Assembly (NCBI RefSeq): GCF_025399795.1
Contig: NZ_JAODTZ010000026.1
Coordinates: forward strand, 1-64,000
DNA length: 64,000 bases
Reading direction: 5' to 3'
Source: Streptomyces rhizosphaerihabitans
Lineage (GTDB): Bacteria > Actinomycetota > Actinomycetes > Streptomycetales > Streptomycetaceae
Notes under the pieces: model-generated
What the model saw: only the letters and a program-made list of their open reading frames with translations
Databases searched by the model: none
Told to the model about the DNA's origin: nothing
Program-made: the position numbers and the translations under genes
Shown here: piece by piece, positions 54,408 through 63,843 of the stretch
How positions within the stretch are numbered: the stretch's first letter is position 1
Layout of the letters: each line of letters opens with the position of its first letter

Positions 54408-56540
54408 CTACGGCTCGGTGCCCCAGACGAGGGCGCCCGACACGTACACGGTCACCTTGGCCGCATCCGCGTAGGAGGTGTTGGCGCCCCGGCTGTAGTC
54501 GTTCGACTCGTCGAAGTTCGACCAGTCCGACTTGGCCATGCGCAGCTGCAGATCACCGCTGTCCGCTCCGGCCGCCAGCGAACCGGAGTTGAAGCCCACC
54601 TCCAGGTAGTGGTCCGCGCCCGTGCGGCTCGGGGAAACGGCGCTCACCGAAGTCTTCACCGTGGAACAGCCGAGCTGCGCCCAGTCGCAGAAGGTCTGGT
54701 AGCCGGCGGAGGAGGACTCCCCGGTGAACCAGTAGCGGATGGTCACCTTGGACAGGTCGACGGCGCCGGAACCGCCGTTGACGAGCTTGAGGCCGGGCCT
54801 GATCCCGTTGTCACCGGTGGAGGAGTCGTTGTTCTTGTACTGCGCCTTGAGGCCCGGGGTGCCGCCTCCTCCACCCGATGCCTTGGTGGTGGCGGACACC
54901 GCCGCGGACGAGGCCGAGACGTTGCCGGCCGCGTCCTTGGCCTTGACGGTGTACGTGTAGGTGGTGGAGGCGGCGAGCGCGCTGTCGGTGTAGGACGTGG
55001 TGGTGGCGCTGCCGACCTTGGTGCCGTCGCGGTAGACGTCGTATCCGGTGACCGCGGTGTTGTCCGTGGACGCGCTCCAGCTCAGGGTGGCGCTGTTGCT
55101 CGTCGTGGAGCTGACCGCCAGACCGCCGGGAACGGTCGGGGCCTGCGTGTCACCGCCACCGCCACCCGATCCGCTCAAGGGCGGGTTGGCGTTGGCGAGC
55201 AGTTGACGGAACTGGGCGGAGAACCAGTGCCCGGCGAGCGGGGAGTTGGCCAGTGCTCCGGTGAGGTTGTTCCCGTTGCGCCCGTTCCCGGTGTACGTGG
55301 GGTCGCACATCCGGTCGAAGCCCTTGCCCTCGTCGTTGTCGACGGCCTGGCTGGCCCCGTCGGACTCGCCCGGCGGCTTGGCCCACACATAGGCGTCGAT
55401 TCCGGTGTCGGGTGCGGTCGCCGGGCGCTCGCCGAGACCTGCCCCGCTCTGGTTGCACCAGTTTCCGGCGTGGATGCGCCGGTCGATGCGACCGCCGTCC
55501 ACGTAGGCGTCGACGCTGGTCGTCGGGCCGGGACCGGTCGGCCGGGCCGAACCGCCCCAGCCGTTGCGCGAGGTGTCGATGAGCATGCCGATGCCGGCGT
55601 CGAAGCCCTGCGCGACGAGCGCGGTGCGCAGGCCCTGTGCGTACGAGCTCTCGTCGTCGTACTGGTTCCAGTCGATCCATTTCGACTGGCGCACCGTCTG
55701 CCCGTTGACCGTGTCCGTCACCTTGACGTACGGCTCTTTGGTGGCGGAGTAGTTCGCGGTGTTCACGATGAAGCCCGTCACATCGTTCACGGTGGCGCCG
55801 TTGGTGGTGGCGGCCTTCTTGAACTCCTGGGCCGACGGCGTGAGGTTGCTGTCCCAGCCGAGCCAGCCGTGGTGGCCGGCGTCGATGTAGTTGTAGGCGT
55901 TGGGCAGAGCGCCGAGCTTGTGGAGGGCGTAACCGACGCCCTTCTCGTAGTTGCCGTTCGCCTTCATGGTGGCGCACTGGGTCGTGGAGCCGGCGGTGCC
56001 GCCCGCGTTGGTCACGAGGTTGGGCAGCGAGTCGGGCTCGATGAGGTTGACTATCCGCAGGCTCGCGTAGGCCGGGTCGGCGAGGATCGCCGCGATCGGG
56101 TCGATGTAATTGCTCTGGTAGGTGGCCAGGTCGTCGGGACCGAGTTCGCCGTTGGAGGCGAGGGCCGCACAGTCCCGTCCCGGAAGGTCGTAGATGACCA
56201 ACTGGACGAGGTTGGCGCCCTGCGCCTTGGCCGCGTCGAGGTGCGCCTTCAGGCCACGGGCGTCGGCGGTGCCCTGGATCGCGGCCATCCGGTCCAGCCA
56301 GACGAAGGTGGGCTGGTCGGAGACGGCCGAACCGCCCGGCTCGGCTGCCGCCTTGGCCGACCAGTCGGGATTCACGTAGGCCTTCGCGCCGACGTAGGGA
56401 TTGTCGAGTTTGGCGGCCGCGGTCGCGGTGGTCGGAAGGGTGGCGACGGACAGGGCTCCGAGGAGGGCACCGACGGCCAGAGCGGCGGTCCGCTTCGGTC
56501 CGCTTCGGCGCACGGTGGAGTCGGGTCTACGGGAAGGCAT
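54408..56540 (-). CDS. GH6 cellobiohydrolase with FN3 and CBM3
   Basis: 710 residues. Signal peptide (AALAVGALLGALSVATLPTT). GH6 catalytic domain about 45-465: LVQLVIYDLPGRDCAALASN with the acid Asp, IVNLIEPDSLPNLV, YIDAGHHGWLGWDSNL and the C-terminal WAKPPGESDG. An FN3 domain follows (about 480-565), then CBM3 (about 575-710; IRYWFTGESSSAGYQTFCDW). It releases cellobiose from cellulose chain ends. ATG 56540 has AGGAGA seven bases before it. A CebR box lies 281 bases upstream, in the divergent region shared with the GH5 gene. Confidence 0.92.
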   Translation of the reverse strand: MPSRRPDSTVRRSGPKRTAALAVGALLGALSVATLPTTATAAAKLDNPYVGAKAYVNPDWSAKAAAEPGGSAVSDQPTFVWLDRMAAIQGTADARGLKAHLDAAKAQGANLVQLVIYDLPGRDCAALASNGELGPDDLATYQSNYIDPIAAILADPAYASLRIVNLIEPDSLPNLVTNAGGTAGSTTQCATMKANGNYEKGVGYALHKLGALPNAYNYIDAGHHGWLGWDSNLTPSAQEFKKAATTNGATVNDVTGFIVNTANYSATKEPYVKVTDTVNGQTVRQSKWIDWNQYDDESSYAQGLRTALVAQGFDAGIGMLIDTSRNGWGGSARPTGPGPTTSVDAYVDGGRIDRRIHAGNWCNQSGAGLGERPATAPDTGIDAYVWAKPPGESDGASQAVDNDEGKGFDRMCDPTYTGNGRNGNNLTGALANSPLAGHWFSAQFRQLLANANPPLSGSGGGGGDTQAPTVPGGLAVSSTTSNSATLSWSASTDNTAVTGYDVYRDGTKVGSATTTSYTDSALAASTTYTYTVKAKDAAGNVSASSAAVSATTKASGGGGGTPGLKAQYKNNDSSTGDNGIRPGLKLVNGGSGAVDLSKVTIRYWFTGESSSAGYQTFCDWAQLGCSTVKTSVSAVSPSRTGADHYLEVGFNSGSLAAGADSGDLQLRMAKSDWSNFDESNDYSRGANTSYADAAKVTVYVSGALVWGTEP

Positions 56541-56820
56541 CGGCCATCTCCTGGGGAGAGCAGGCGGGTACGGTCGGCGTGCGGGGTCGCCGGGCGGCCA
56601 CCCGGTGTGCCGCGGCTCGGGCACACCGGACGGAACTCCGCCGGACGGGCGTTGCGTTCAGACATGACGAAGGTGCGACCGGGTGCGTCGCGCAAGCTGG
56701 AGCTGGAGGGCCGCCGAACATGAGCGAGCCGCGGCGTCGTCCGGACGTGGACCGGCATCTTGCCGGTGCGCGTGAACGGTGCACGGTCACTGATGTGACG
56801 GCGGGGACAGGGACTGCGGG

Positions 56821-56834
56821 TGGGAGCGCTCCCA
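56821..56834. promoter_or_regulatory. CebR box
   Basis: TGGGAGCGCTCCCA, the exact 14-bp palindrome of the cellulose-utilisation repressor CebR, in the GH6-GH5 divergent region. Confidence 0.88.
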
Positions 56835-57253
56835 AGGTGCGACGTTTGGCCTTCGGATGTCAACACTCGTGCAAAAGATGGGTTGCTGACGCTCCGTCAC
56901 GTATCGAGCCCGTGGCGTGCTCGCTCGCGGGCCGCGCGGTTGCAGGCCGGGTCGCGGCGGGCGTGAAGGCGTGGGGGATACGGGGAGCTTCCCGCGGAGA
57001 ATCCGGAAGGCGGGGGCGCCTCCGCGGCCGCAGCGGCGCGGGCGTGGCCCGAACGGAGCGTTCTCACGGTCGACAACCCCACGGAGGGGCAATCGCCGCG
57101 TGAGGTATTGACGCGAACACGCTTAGTGGCTTCCATGTGCGCAGTCCGGCTTCGACGAGCCGGCCGTCGGGAGCGGGACACTCCTGCCGGTCCGCGGGAG
57201 CCGCCATGCCGGATGCCCATCCGCCTGCCCGCCCGGAAACGCGCGCCCAAGAA

Positions 57254-57267
57254 TGGGAGCGCTCCCA
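57254..57267. promoter_or_regulatory. CebR box
   Basis: A second exact copy of TGGGAGCGCTCCCA, 22 bases before the GH5 start and just before its GGAGAGGA ribosome site. It would block GH5 transcription when cellobiose or longer cello-oligosaccharides are absent. Confidence 0.9.
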
Positions 57268-57288
57268 CCCGGAGAGGACCCCCCCACC

Positions 57289-59103
57289 ATGCGTCACCCA
57301 CCCTCATTTCGCGTCCGGCGCACCCTGGTTGCGCTCCTCACCGCGGCCCTCGCGGCCCTCGTTCCGCTCACCGTGGCGGTGCCCGCGCAGGCGGCCGCCG
57401 CCTCGTCCCCGGCGCCCGCGGCAGCCGCGTCGGGCGCCGGATACTGGCACACCGAGGGCCGCCGGATCCTTGACGCGCAGAACCAGCCGGTGCGCATGGC
57501 GGGCATCAACTGGTTCGGGTTCGAGACGTCCAACTACGTTGCGCACGGCCTCTGGTCGCGTGACTACAAGTCGATGATCGACCAGATGAAGACCCTGGGC
57601 TACAACACCATCCGCCTGCCCTACAGCGACGACATCTTCAAGGGCACCCAGCCCAACGGCATCACCTACGCCAACGGTCTGAACTCCGACCTGCAAGGCC
57701 TCAACTCGCTCCAGGTGATGGACAAGATCGTCGGCTACGCGGGCTCGATCGGCCTCAAGGTCGTACTCGACCGTCACCGGCCCGACTCCTCGGCCCAGTC
57801 GGCGCTCTGGTACACCTCCGCCGTACCCGAGGCGACCTGGATCGCCGACCTCAAGGCCCTGGCGACGCGGTACCAGGGCAACACCGCCGTGATTGGCATC
57901 GACCTGCACAACGAGCCGCACGATCCCGCCTGCTGGGGATGTGGGGACACCAGTACCGACTGGCGGCTCGCGGCGGAGCGGGCCGGCAACGCGGTCCTGT
58001 CCGTCAACCCCAGCCTGCTGATCTTCGTCGAGGGCGTCCAGACGGTGAACGGTCAGAGCACCTGGTGGGGCGGCAATCTCGCCGGCGTCGCCGCCGCGCC
58101 GGTGCGACTGAGTGTCGCCAACCGCCTGGTCTACTCGGCCCACGACTACGCCACCAGCGTCGCGCAGCAACCGTGGTTCAGCGACCCGTCGTTCCCGGCG
58201 AACATGCCGGCCGTCTGGGACAAGTACTGGGGCTACATCTTCAAACAGAACATCGCCCCCGTCTGGCTCGGCGAGTTCGGCACCACCCTCCAGTCGACGG
58301 TCGACCAGAAGTGGCTCGCGGCGCTCGTCGACTACCTGCGCCCCACCAGCACATACGGGGCCGACAGCTTCAACTGGACCTTCTGGTCGTGGAATCCGAA
58401 CTCCGGCGACACGGGAGGCATCCTCAAGGACGACTGGCAGACCGTGGACACCGTGAAGGACGGCTACCTGGCATCCGTCAAGGCCCCGGGCTTCACCGGA
58501 GGTGGGACGGGCGGAGACTCGACCGCGCCCTCGGCACCGACCGGACTGGCCGTGACCGGTAGCACCGCGGCGAGTGTGTCCCTGTCGTGGAAAGCCTCCA
58601 CGGACGACACCGGGGTGACCGGTTACGACGTCTACCGTGGCACCGCCAAGGCGGGTGAGGCCACAGGCACGTCCTTCACCGACACGGGCCTCACCGCGGG
58701 GACCCGCTACGACTACACCGTGCGGGCTCGCGACGCGGCAGGCAACACCTCCGCGGCCTCCGCGTCGGTCAGCGCGACGACCACCGGCACCGGGGGCGGC
58801 TCCAGCGGATGCACCGCCACCTACAAGGTGAGCAGCGACTGGGGCAGTGGATTCAACGCCGACGTCACGGTCACCAACACGGGCTCCTCGACGACCAGGT
58901 CGTGGCAGGTCACGTGGGAGTGGCCGGGCAGCCAGACCATCTCCGCGATGTGGAACGCCTCCTACAGCCAGGTGGGCAGGACGGTGACCGCGAACAACGC
59001 CGACCACAACGGCGCCATCGCGGCCGGCGCCTCGACCGGCTTCGGGTTCGGCGCGGCACCAGGGGGCGCCGGTACGCCGGTCCTGAGCTGCCGAGCCGGA
59101 TAG
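57289..59103 (+). CDS. GH5 endoglucanase with FN3 and CBM2
   Basis: 604 residues. Signal peptide (LVALLTAALAALVPLTVAVP). GH5 domain about 48-405: RMAGINWFGFETSNYVAHGL, VIGIDLHNEPHD (acid/base Glu), LVYSAHDY and WLGEFGTT (nucleophile Glu). FN3 about 420-500 (TGYDVYRGTAKAGEATGTSF), then CBM2 about 505-604 (TATYKVSSDWGSGFNADVTV). It cuts cellulose internally and complements the GH6 enzyme across the divergent promoter region. ATG 57289. The CebR box just upstream shows its regulation. Confidence 0.93.
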   Translation: MRHPPSFRVRRTLVALLTAALAALVPLTVAVPAQAAAASSPAPAAAASGAGYWHTEGRRILDAQNQPVRMAGINWFGFETSNYVAHGLWSRDYKSMIDQMKTLGYNTIRLPYSDDIFKGTQPNGITYANGLNSDLQGLNSLQVMDKIVGYAGSIGLKVVLDRHRPDSSAQSALWYTSAVPEATWIADLKALATRYQGNTAVIGIDLHNEPHDPACWGCGDTSTDWRLAAERAGNAVLSVNPSLLIFVEGVQTVNGQSTWWGGNLAGVAAAPVRLSVANRLVYSAHDYATSVAQQPWFSDPSFPANMPAVWDKYWGYIFKQNIAPVWLGEFGTTLQSTVDQKWLAALVDYLRPTSTYGADSFNWTFWSWNPNSGDTGGILKDDWQTVDTVKDGYLASVKAPGFTGGGTGGDSTAPSAPTGLAVTGSTAASVSLSWKASTDDTGVTGYDVYRGTAKAGEATGTSFTDTGLTAGTRYDYTVRARDAAGNTSAASASVSATTTGTGGGSSGCTATYKVSSDWGSGFNADVTVTNTGSSTTRSWQVTWEWPGSQTISAMWNASYSQVGRTVTANNADHNGAIAAGASTGFGFGAAPGGAGTPVLSCRAG

Positions 59104-59451
59104 CGAGATTGCCCGGGGCCGTCTCGGCCGGACCGCAGCACGCCGCACGGTGCGGCAGACGACATGGTCAGCCTCTCCGTGCGGCGGCACGCGGCCGAAG
59201 CGGGACACGACGTCCTCCCCGCCTTCGGGACGGACAGCGCCGTCTTGCATCCGCCGGACGGAGAGGAACCCAGCCCTCCACACCACCGAGTCACCCGTCG
59301 GAAATCGTGGTGGGTCAACCCCTGACGGACTCGCGACTCGTGTCCTGCGCCAGTGCTCACCGGCGATACATCGAAGAGCCTCACCGGCTGAGGTGCTGCC
59401 CTTCGATGTACCCGGCCTCAGTTCGCGCAGGATCTGGAGCCACCCGTGTGC

Positions 59452-59494
59452 GGGATACCGGCGATCCGCTCACACCGGGGATCGCCGGTATCCC
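59452..59494. terminator. bidirectional terminator between GH5 and GH16 genes
   Basis: A perfect 16-bp inverted repeat (59452-59467 with 59479-59494) and an 11-base loop lie between the convergent genes. The rest of 59104-59575 shows no gene. Confidence 0.75.
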
Positions 59495-59575
59495 AGAACA
59501 AGCAAGCTGCAAAGAGGACTTGTCCGGGACGGGGAAAGAGGGGGCTTCTGCCGGGGGGCGTGAGCCTCCTCCCTC

Positions 59576-61306
59576 TTATGCCAGGGCGAATTTCTGGGCG
59601 CTGGAGCTGTTGCAGTCCCAGATCTGGAGGCGTGTGCCGTTCGCGGTGGCGCCCGACGGTGAGTCGATGCACCGGCCGGTGGCCGGGTTGGACATCGAGC
59701 CATCGGCGTTGGCGACCCAGTTCTGGTAGGCACCGCCGTTGCAGCCGGCCAACTGGAGCTTTGTGCCTGCCGCGTTGACACCGCCTGCGATGTCCAGGCA
59801 CTTGCCCAGCGTGCGCAGGGTCTGACCGTTCCACGTCCACTTCTGGTCGAGGGAGGTCGCCTGCTGGCAGTCCCACAGCTGGACCGCGGTGCCGTCACCG
59901 CCGGTGTCGTCACCTGCCACGTCCACGCACTTGCCGCCCGGTCCGTAGATCGGGGTACCGATGGCGAAGTTCTGGGCGCCGGAGCTGTTGCAGTCCCAGA
60001 TCTGGAGGCGTGTGCCGTTCGCGGTGGCGCCCGACGGCGAGTCGATGCACCGGCCGCTGGCCGGGTTCCTCAGCGAACCGTCGGTCTGCCGCACCCATGC
60101 CTGGTAGCCGCCGCTGTTGCACGTGGCGAGCTGCAACTTTGTACCCGCGGCGCTGTTGCCACCGGCGATGTCCAGGCATTTGCCGAGGGTCTGGAGGGTC
60201 TGGCCGCTCCAGGTCCAGTGCTGGTCCTTGGCCGCCGACTGGCAGTCCCACAGCTGCACCGCGGTGCCGTCGCCGCCGGTGTCGTCACCAGCCACATCGA
60301 CACACTTGCCGCCGGGTCCGGTGATCGTCTGGCCGGTCGACGAACCGCCGCCGCCACCCCCGGAGCCAGGCCCCTTGTTGTAGACGGCCACCGAGTCGAC
60401 GACCAGTTTGCCGCCGGAGACCGTCGACGCGTTCGGGCCCCCACCGAAGGCGTCCGGGAAGCCGCCGCCGATAGCCAGGTCGTAGATGATGAAGAAGGGG
60501 TGGTCGACCGCGTCGGACCAGGTCGTCGCGTCCACCTGGTTGGCGTTGACGGTGAAGAAGTTGTTCCCGTCGAGGTAGAACCTGATCTGCTCCGGCGACA
60601 CCGAGCGGTCGATCTCCGCCGCGTAGTCGTGGAAGCCGGTCTGGCAGCCGGCACAGGCGCGTTCACCCGAGCCGATGCCGGTCGACTCGTTGCACGGCCC
60701 GCCCGGGTTCACGCCGCAGTGGAGGGTGCTGAAGTCGGAGCTGCGGCCGTTGATGTCCTCCATGATGTCGATCTCGCCGGACTTCGGCCAGGTCACACCG
60801 TCGCGCAGCGGTGCGCCGAGCATCCAGAACGCCGGCCAGTAGCCCGCGCCGTTGGCGGTGGTGACGTTGGGCTGCTGGAGGACTGACTCGATACGTACGA
60901 CTCCGCCGGCCGGGGCGCCGAAGGCCGCCGACTGGGTCTCCACGCGCCCGGAGGTCCATCCGCCCCGCGGGTCGGAACCGGAGTGCAGCGCCTGGAGCAC
61001 CAGATGCCCCTGGCCGTCGTAAGAGACGTTCGAGGTGCTGTTGGTCATGGTCTCGATCTCACCGGTGCCGAAATTGCTGCCCGGCCCGGTGTCGTACTTC
61101 CACAGGCTCTGGTCGATGCCGGTGCCGGACGCACCGTTGAAGTCGTCGCTCCAGGTGAGCGTGAAGCCCGACGGCGTCGGGGGCACTGCCGCTTCGGCGT
61201 TCAGCGTCCCGGTGACGGTGGCCGCCACCGTCACCACGACGACGGGAATCAGGGTCAGCGCTCTCTTCCATCCGCGGCGTCGTGATCTTGCAGAGGATAA
61301 TTGCAT
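59576..61306 (-). CDS. GH16 beta-glucanase with two ricin-type lectin (CBM13) domains
   Basis: 576 residues. Signal peptide 1-39 (LTLIPVVVVTVAATVTGTLN). GH16 domain about 45-300 with GEIDIMEDING: nucleophile Glu178 and acid/base Glu183. Substrate is probably beta-1,3-glucan from the family subgroup. Two ricin-B-like domains follow (about 315-440 and 445-576), each with QxW-type repeats (GTAVQLWDCQ; GTRLQIWDCNSS); they are alike enough to be a recent duplication. ATG 61306. No CebR box is near it, so it may be controlled separately from the cellulases. Confidence 0.92.
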   Translation of the reverse strand: MQLSSARSRRRGWKRALTLIPVVVVTVAATVTGTLNAEAAVPPTPSGFTLTWSDDFNGASGTGIDQSLWKYDTGPGSNFGTGEIETMTNSTSNVSYDGQGHLVLQALHSGSDPRGGWTSGRVETQSAAFGAPAGGVVRIESVLQQPNVTTANGAGYWPAFWMLGAPLRDGVTWPKSGEIDIMEDINGRSSDFSTLHCGVNPGGPCNESTGIGSGERACAGCQTGFHDYAAEIDRSVSPEQIRFYLDGNNFFTVNANQVDATTWSDAVDHPFFIIYDLAIGGGFPDAFGGGPNASTVSGGKLVVDSVAVYNKGPGSGGGGGGSSTGQTITGPGGKCVDVAGDDTGGDGTAVQLWDCQSAAKDQHWTWSGQTLQTLGKCLDIAGGNSAAGTKLQLATCNSGGYQAWVRQTDGSLRNPASGRCIDSPSGATANGTRLQIWDCNSSGAQNFAIGTPIYGPGGKCVDVAGDDTGGDGTAVQLWDCQQATSLDQKWTWNGQTLRTLGKCLDIAGGVNAAGTKLQLAGCNGGAYQNWVANADGSMSNPATGRCIDSPSGATANGTRLQIWDCNSSSAQKFALA

Positions 61307-62051
61307 ATGTCCGACCTTCGAAGAAAAGGCGTGATCGTGTCCGTCCGCTACGCCGCCCCGGCGCTCTCCATCAACGGTGAGCAGTGCACACGCACTTGAT
61401 GATCTGGATGACGACGAACAGGCGAGGACCGGCACCTGGGCTGCCGTGGACAGGCAGGCCCACAGCGGGCGGCCGGGCTCCCGCCCCTTGAACAGCGGAC
61501 GCACCATCAGCGCAGGTGACGGCTGGCGGGTGTTGAGCCGTGTGGAGTTCTGTGCGGGGGCGACGCTATTGGACCGGACCAATGCCGTCAAGGCTGTGCG
61601 ACGGACCTCGACTTGGAGGAACCGATCTCCGTGGCTCTGTCCTCGGAGGGCGGTTCATGCGTCCTTGAGTCGCTCTGTGACCGCCTGATGCTGTGAGGCT
61701 CGGCAGTTGGGTGCTGCGTCGGCAGGATCCGATGTTTCCGCCGACCTTGTGCCGGATGACCTGCGGAAACGCGTGGCACCCCCCACCGTTGCCTCCTCGT
61801 CCGCGCAGGAGGCATCGGTATCCCGGACGGTTGCCTGCGGACGACCGGGCTGCACTGCGAGGCATGGTGTACGTGCTGTGCGAGAGCGTGAGCCGGCGAG
61901 ACGTGCCTGCGGAGCAGGTCGGTTGCCCAGCCGCAGCAAGTCATTCGGCCGCTCTCGGCAAGTTCTCGTTGCAGCCGAAGCCTGTTGCGGTGGCCGAGAC
62001 GTCCTGAGCCACCGACCTCCATGAGCTCCACAGCCTTGAGACCGCCGTCAG
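61307..62051. other. intergenic stretch without recognisable genes
   Basis: Only the promoter of the GH16 gene is expected. I find no family on either strand. Confidence 0.45.
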
Positions 62052-62225
62052 CTGGACTTCAACCGCTACGTGGAGCGGCTCATCATCGACGACACCACCG
62101 GTGCCCGTGCCGCCGGCACGGCGGCCGCCCAGCGGATCATCGATGCGCATGGCAGCTTCCCCGACGACTTGGAGCGGCAGCTCGACGCCCCGTACGCCAA
62201 CCCGCGGCCCGGCACCGCCGCGTGA
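62052..62225 (+). pseudogene. antitoxin-like remnant
   Basis: A frame reads LDFNRYVERLIIDDTTGARA, then AGTAAAQRIIDAHGSFPDDL and ends at 62225. It resembles the end of small antitoxins that stand before Doc-type toxins in Streptomyces. The start is missing. The GTGA overlap with the next remnant supports the pair. Confidence 0.5.
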
Positions 62226-62311
62226 TCCTGCACGTCGACGAATCCTGGATGCTCGAAGTCGCGGAATGGGCCAGGGCACCGCGACCCGGCTCCCAGGATC
62301 GCGGTACGTGA
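62222..62311 (+). pseudogene. Doc-type toxin, N-terminal remnant
   Basis: 29 residues: VILHVDESWMLEVAEWA, then unrelated residues and TGA. Streptomyces Doc-like proteins begin in the same way (MILHID.SWLLEVAE). The Fic-type core with HxFx[D/N]GNKR is absent, so the toxin is dead. Confidence 0.5.
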
Positions 62312-62435
62312 GTCTGGAGAGCTGCTCGACAGGTGTCGCCTGATCGAGCTTCTGTCGCTTGAAGTCCTGGCGTGCGTAGCTGAGTTGGCGGGGCGACGGT
62401 CGAGCGCTGCACACCGCTCGCTAGCATCTCTTCGC

Positions 62436-63269
62436 ATGACGAGGCGGGGGTGGCGGCTGGGTGCCGTGGCGGTGCTGGCGGCGGTCTGTGTCTCCGGTCC
62501 AGGACGACCGGAGGTCATCCGTACGGTGTCGGACCTCGGCCCCCTGCCTGCCGACCGCTACGACTACACGCCGCAGGACTACCAGCGATCACAGCGGGCA
62601 TCGGCGTTGCTGGTCCGGCAGTGCATGGCGGGGCGCGGTCACCCGGACTTCCCGCTCGACCCCCGCTACCCCGGCGACCCCGTCGTCGCCACCGCAGTCG
62701 GCACCGACTACGGCGTCCTGGATCTCGGCACCGCCCGCCGCTGGGGCTACGGCTGGGATCCGGCAAAGTCTCTGGCCCTGCGGCCGATGGGCCGCCGGAT
62801 GACCAACGCCGAGTACGCGGACCTCCCCGCCTGCAGCGCCGAGGCGAGCCGGCGGCTGCTGCGCGGCATCGACCTCAAGCGGGACTGGCTCTACGCAAGC
62901 ACACGGGCGATCGAGGTCGACAAGGCGGTCAAGCGCGACCCGCGCCTCCGCGCGGCCTGGGATGTGTGGTCCCGTTGTGTCGCAGAACAAGGATTCACGC
63001 GCTATCCCGACCCCGTCGCGGCGTACACGGACACCGCCTGGAAGCGGGACAGCGACGGCAACACCCGGCATGCGCAGCGGGAGCGGGCCACCGCCGTCGC
63101 GGACGTCACCTGCAAGCGCCGTCACCATACGGCCGAGCTCTGGCACACCGTACGGGCGCATAAGCAGGCCGTGGACATCACACGGCACCGCGACCGCTAC
63201 GCCGCCGGGCTGCAGGCGCTGCGGACGTACCGGGCCACCATCGCCGAGGTGCTGCAAAAGCTCGGCTAG
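62436..63269 (+). CDS. secreted protein of unknown function
   Basis: 277 residues from ATG 62436. A hydrophobic signal (RLGAVAVLAAVCVSGPG) precedes a mature part with DYQRSQRASALLVRQCMAGR and WDVWSRCVAEQGFTRYPDP. This repeats a Cys-x-x-x-Gly/Glu-like pattern known from Streptomyces secreted or lipid-anchored proteins of unknown function. Cysteines occur near 63, 137, 186 and 230. No close partner gene is visible. Confidence 0.7.
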   Translation: MTRRGWRLGAVAVLAAVCVSGPGRPEVIRTVSDLGPLPADRYDYTPQDYQRSQRASALLVRQCMAGRGHPDFPLDPRYPGDPVVATAVGTDYGVLDLGTARRWGYGWDPAKSLALRPMGRRMTNAEYADLPACSAEASRRLLRGIDLKRDWLYASTRAIEVDKAVKRDPRLRAAWDVWSRCVAEQGFTRYPDPVAAYTDTAWKRDSDGNTRHAQRERATAVADVTCKRRHHTAELWHTVRAHKQAVDITRHRDRYAAGLQALRTYRATIAEVLQKLG

Positions 63270-63439
63270 CGGAGCCCCGACGCAACACTGCGAGTCCCGT
63301 GAGAGCCGATGCCGCGCAGCCGACCGACCTTGCGGCCCGCCTGTTCCGTCACCCCAGCACCGCATTTCGTCGGTTCCCCCCGTCCGGCTGGAGGCAGTGG
63401 CCTTCGCCGACCTGCATCGGGTCGACGGAGGCCAGCGGC

Positions 63440-63751
63440 ACGAATCCTCGTCGTGCAGACGGTCCAGCATGTACTCGCGAACGTCATCGCGCACGGCGTC
63501 GGCATCCCACTCTGCCCGGCCGAGCAGGTGCTGCAGGCCGTGTGGGCCGGCCTGTGCGCCGCATGGCGATCGTCCAGCAGTTCTTGCGGGGCGAGTCCGA
63601 CAGCAGGACCAGGACCAAGTCCCTCGCCTGGCCCCGGGGTTCGATGCGCGTGAACCGGCCGGCTCCGGCTCATCAGGACCTCGAACATCGCCTGCCAGTG
63701 GGCAGCGTCTACGCGGTACCCCGCAGTCGCCGCAAGATCATTGGTCTTCAC
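63440..63751 (-). pseudogene. IS701-family transposase, N-terminal remnant
   Basis: The minus strand gives GYRVDAAHWQAMFEVLMSR, then in other frames LVLVLLSDSPRKNCWTIA and GLQHLLGRAEWDADAVRDDV with REYMLDRLHDED. This is the first part of IS701-type transposases, with two or more shifts. At about 63440 the similarity ends, before the first catalytic Asp. 63270-63439 shows nothing else. Confidence 0.72.
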
Positions 63752-63843
63752 ACTCGGATGACCAGCGGTGGCCGCACCACTCTCGCGTCCGGTCGCGGAG
63801 AACCCGCGGGCCGACTTCCGGGCCGACTGGCAGGCTGGCGCCC

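Noticed and set aside
54258..56723. Very long open frame opposite the GH6 gene
   Set aside because: It is a shadow of GC-rich coding sequence; composition and third-position bias match the minus-strand GH6 protein, and the translated text is low-complexity Arg/Gly/Val.
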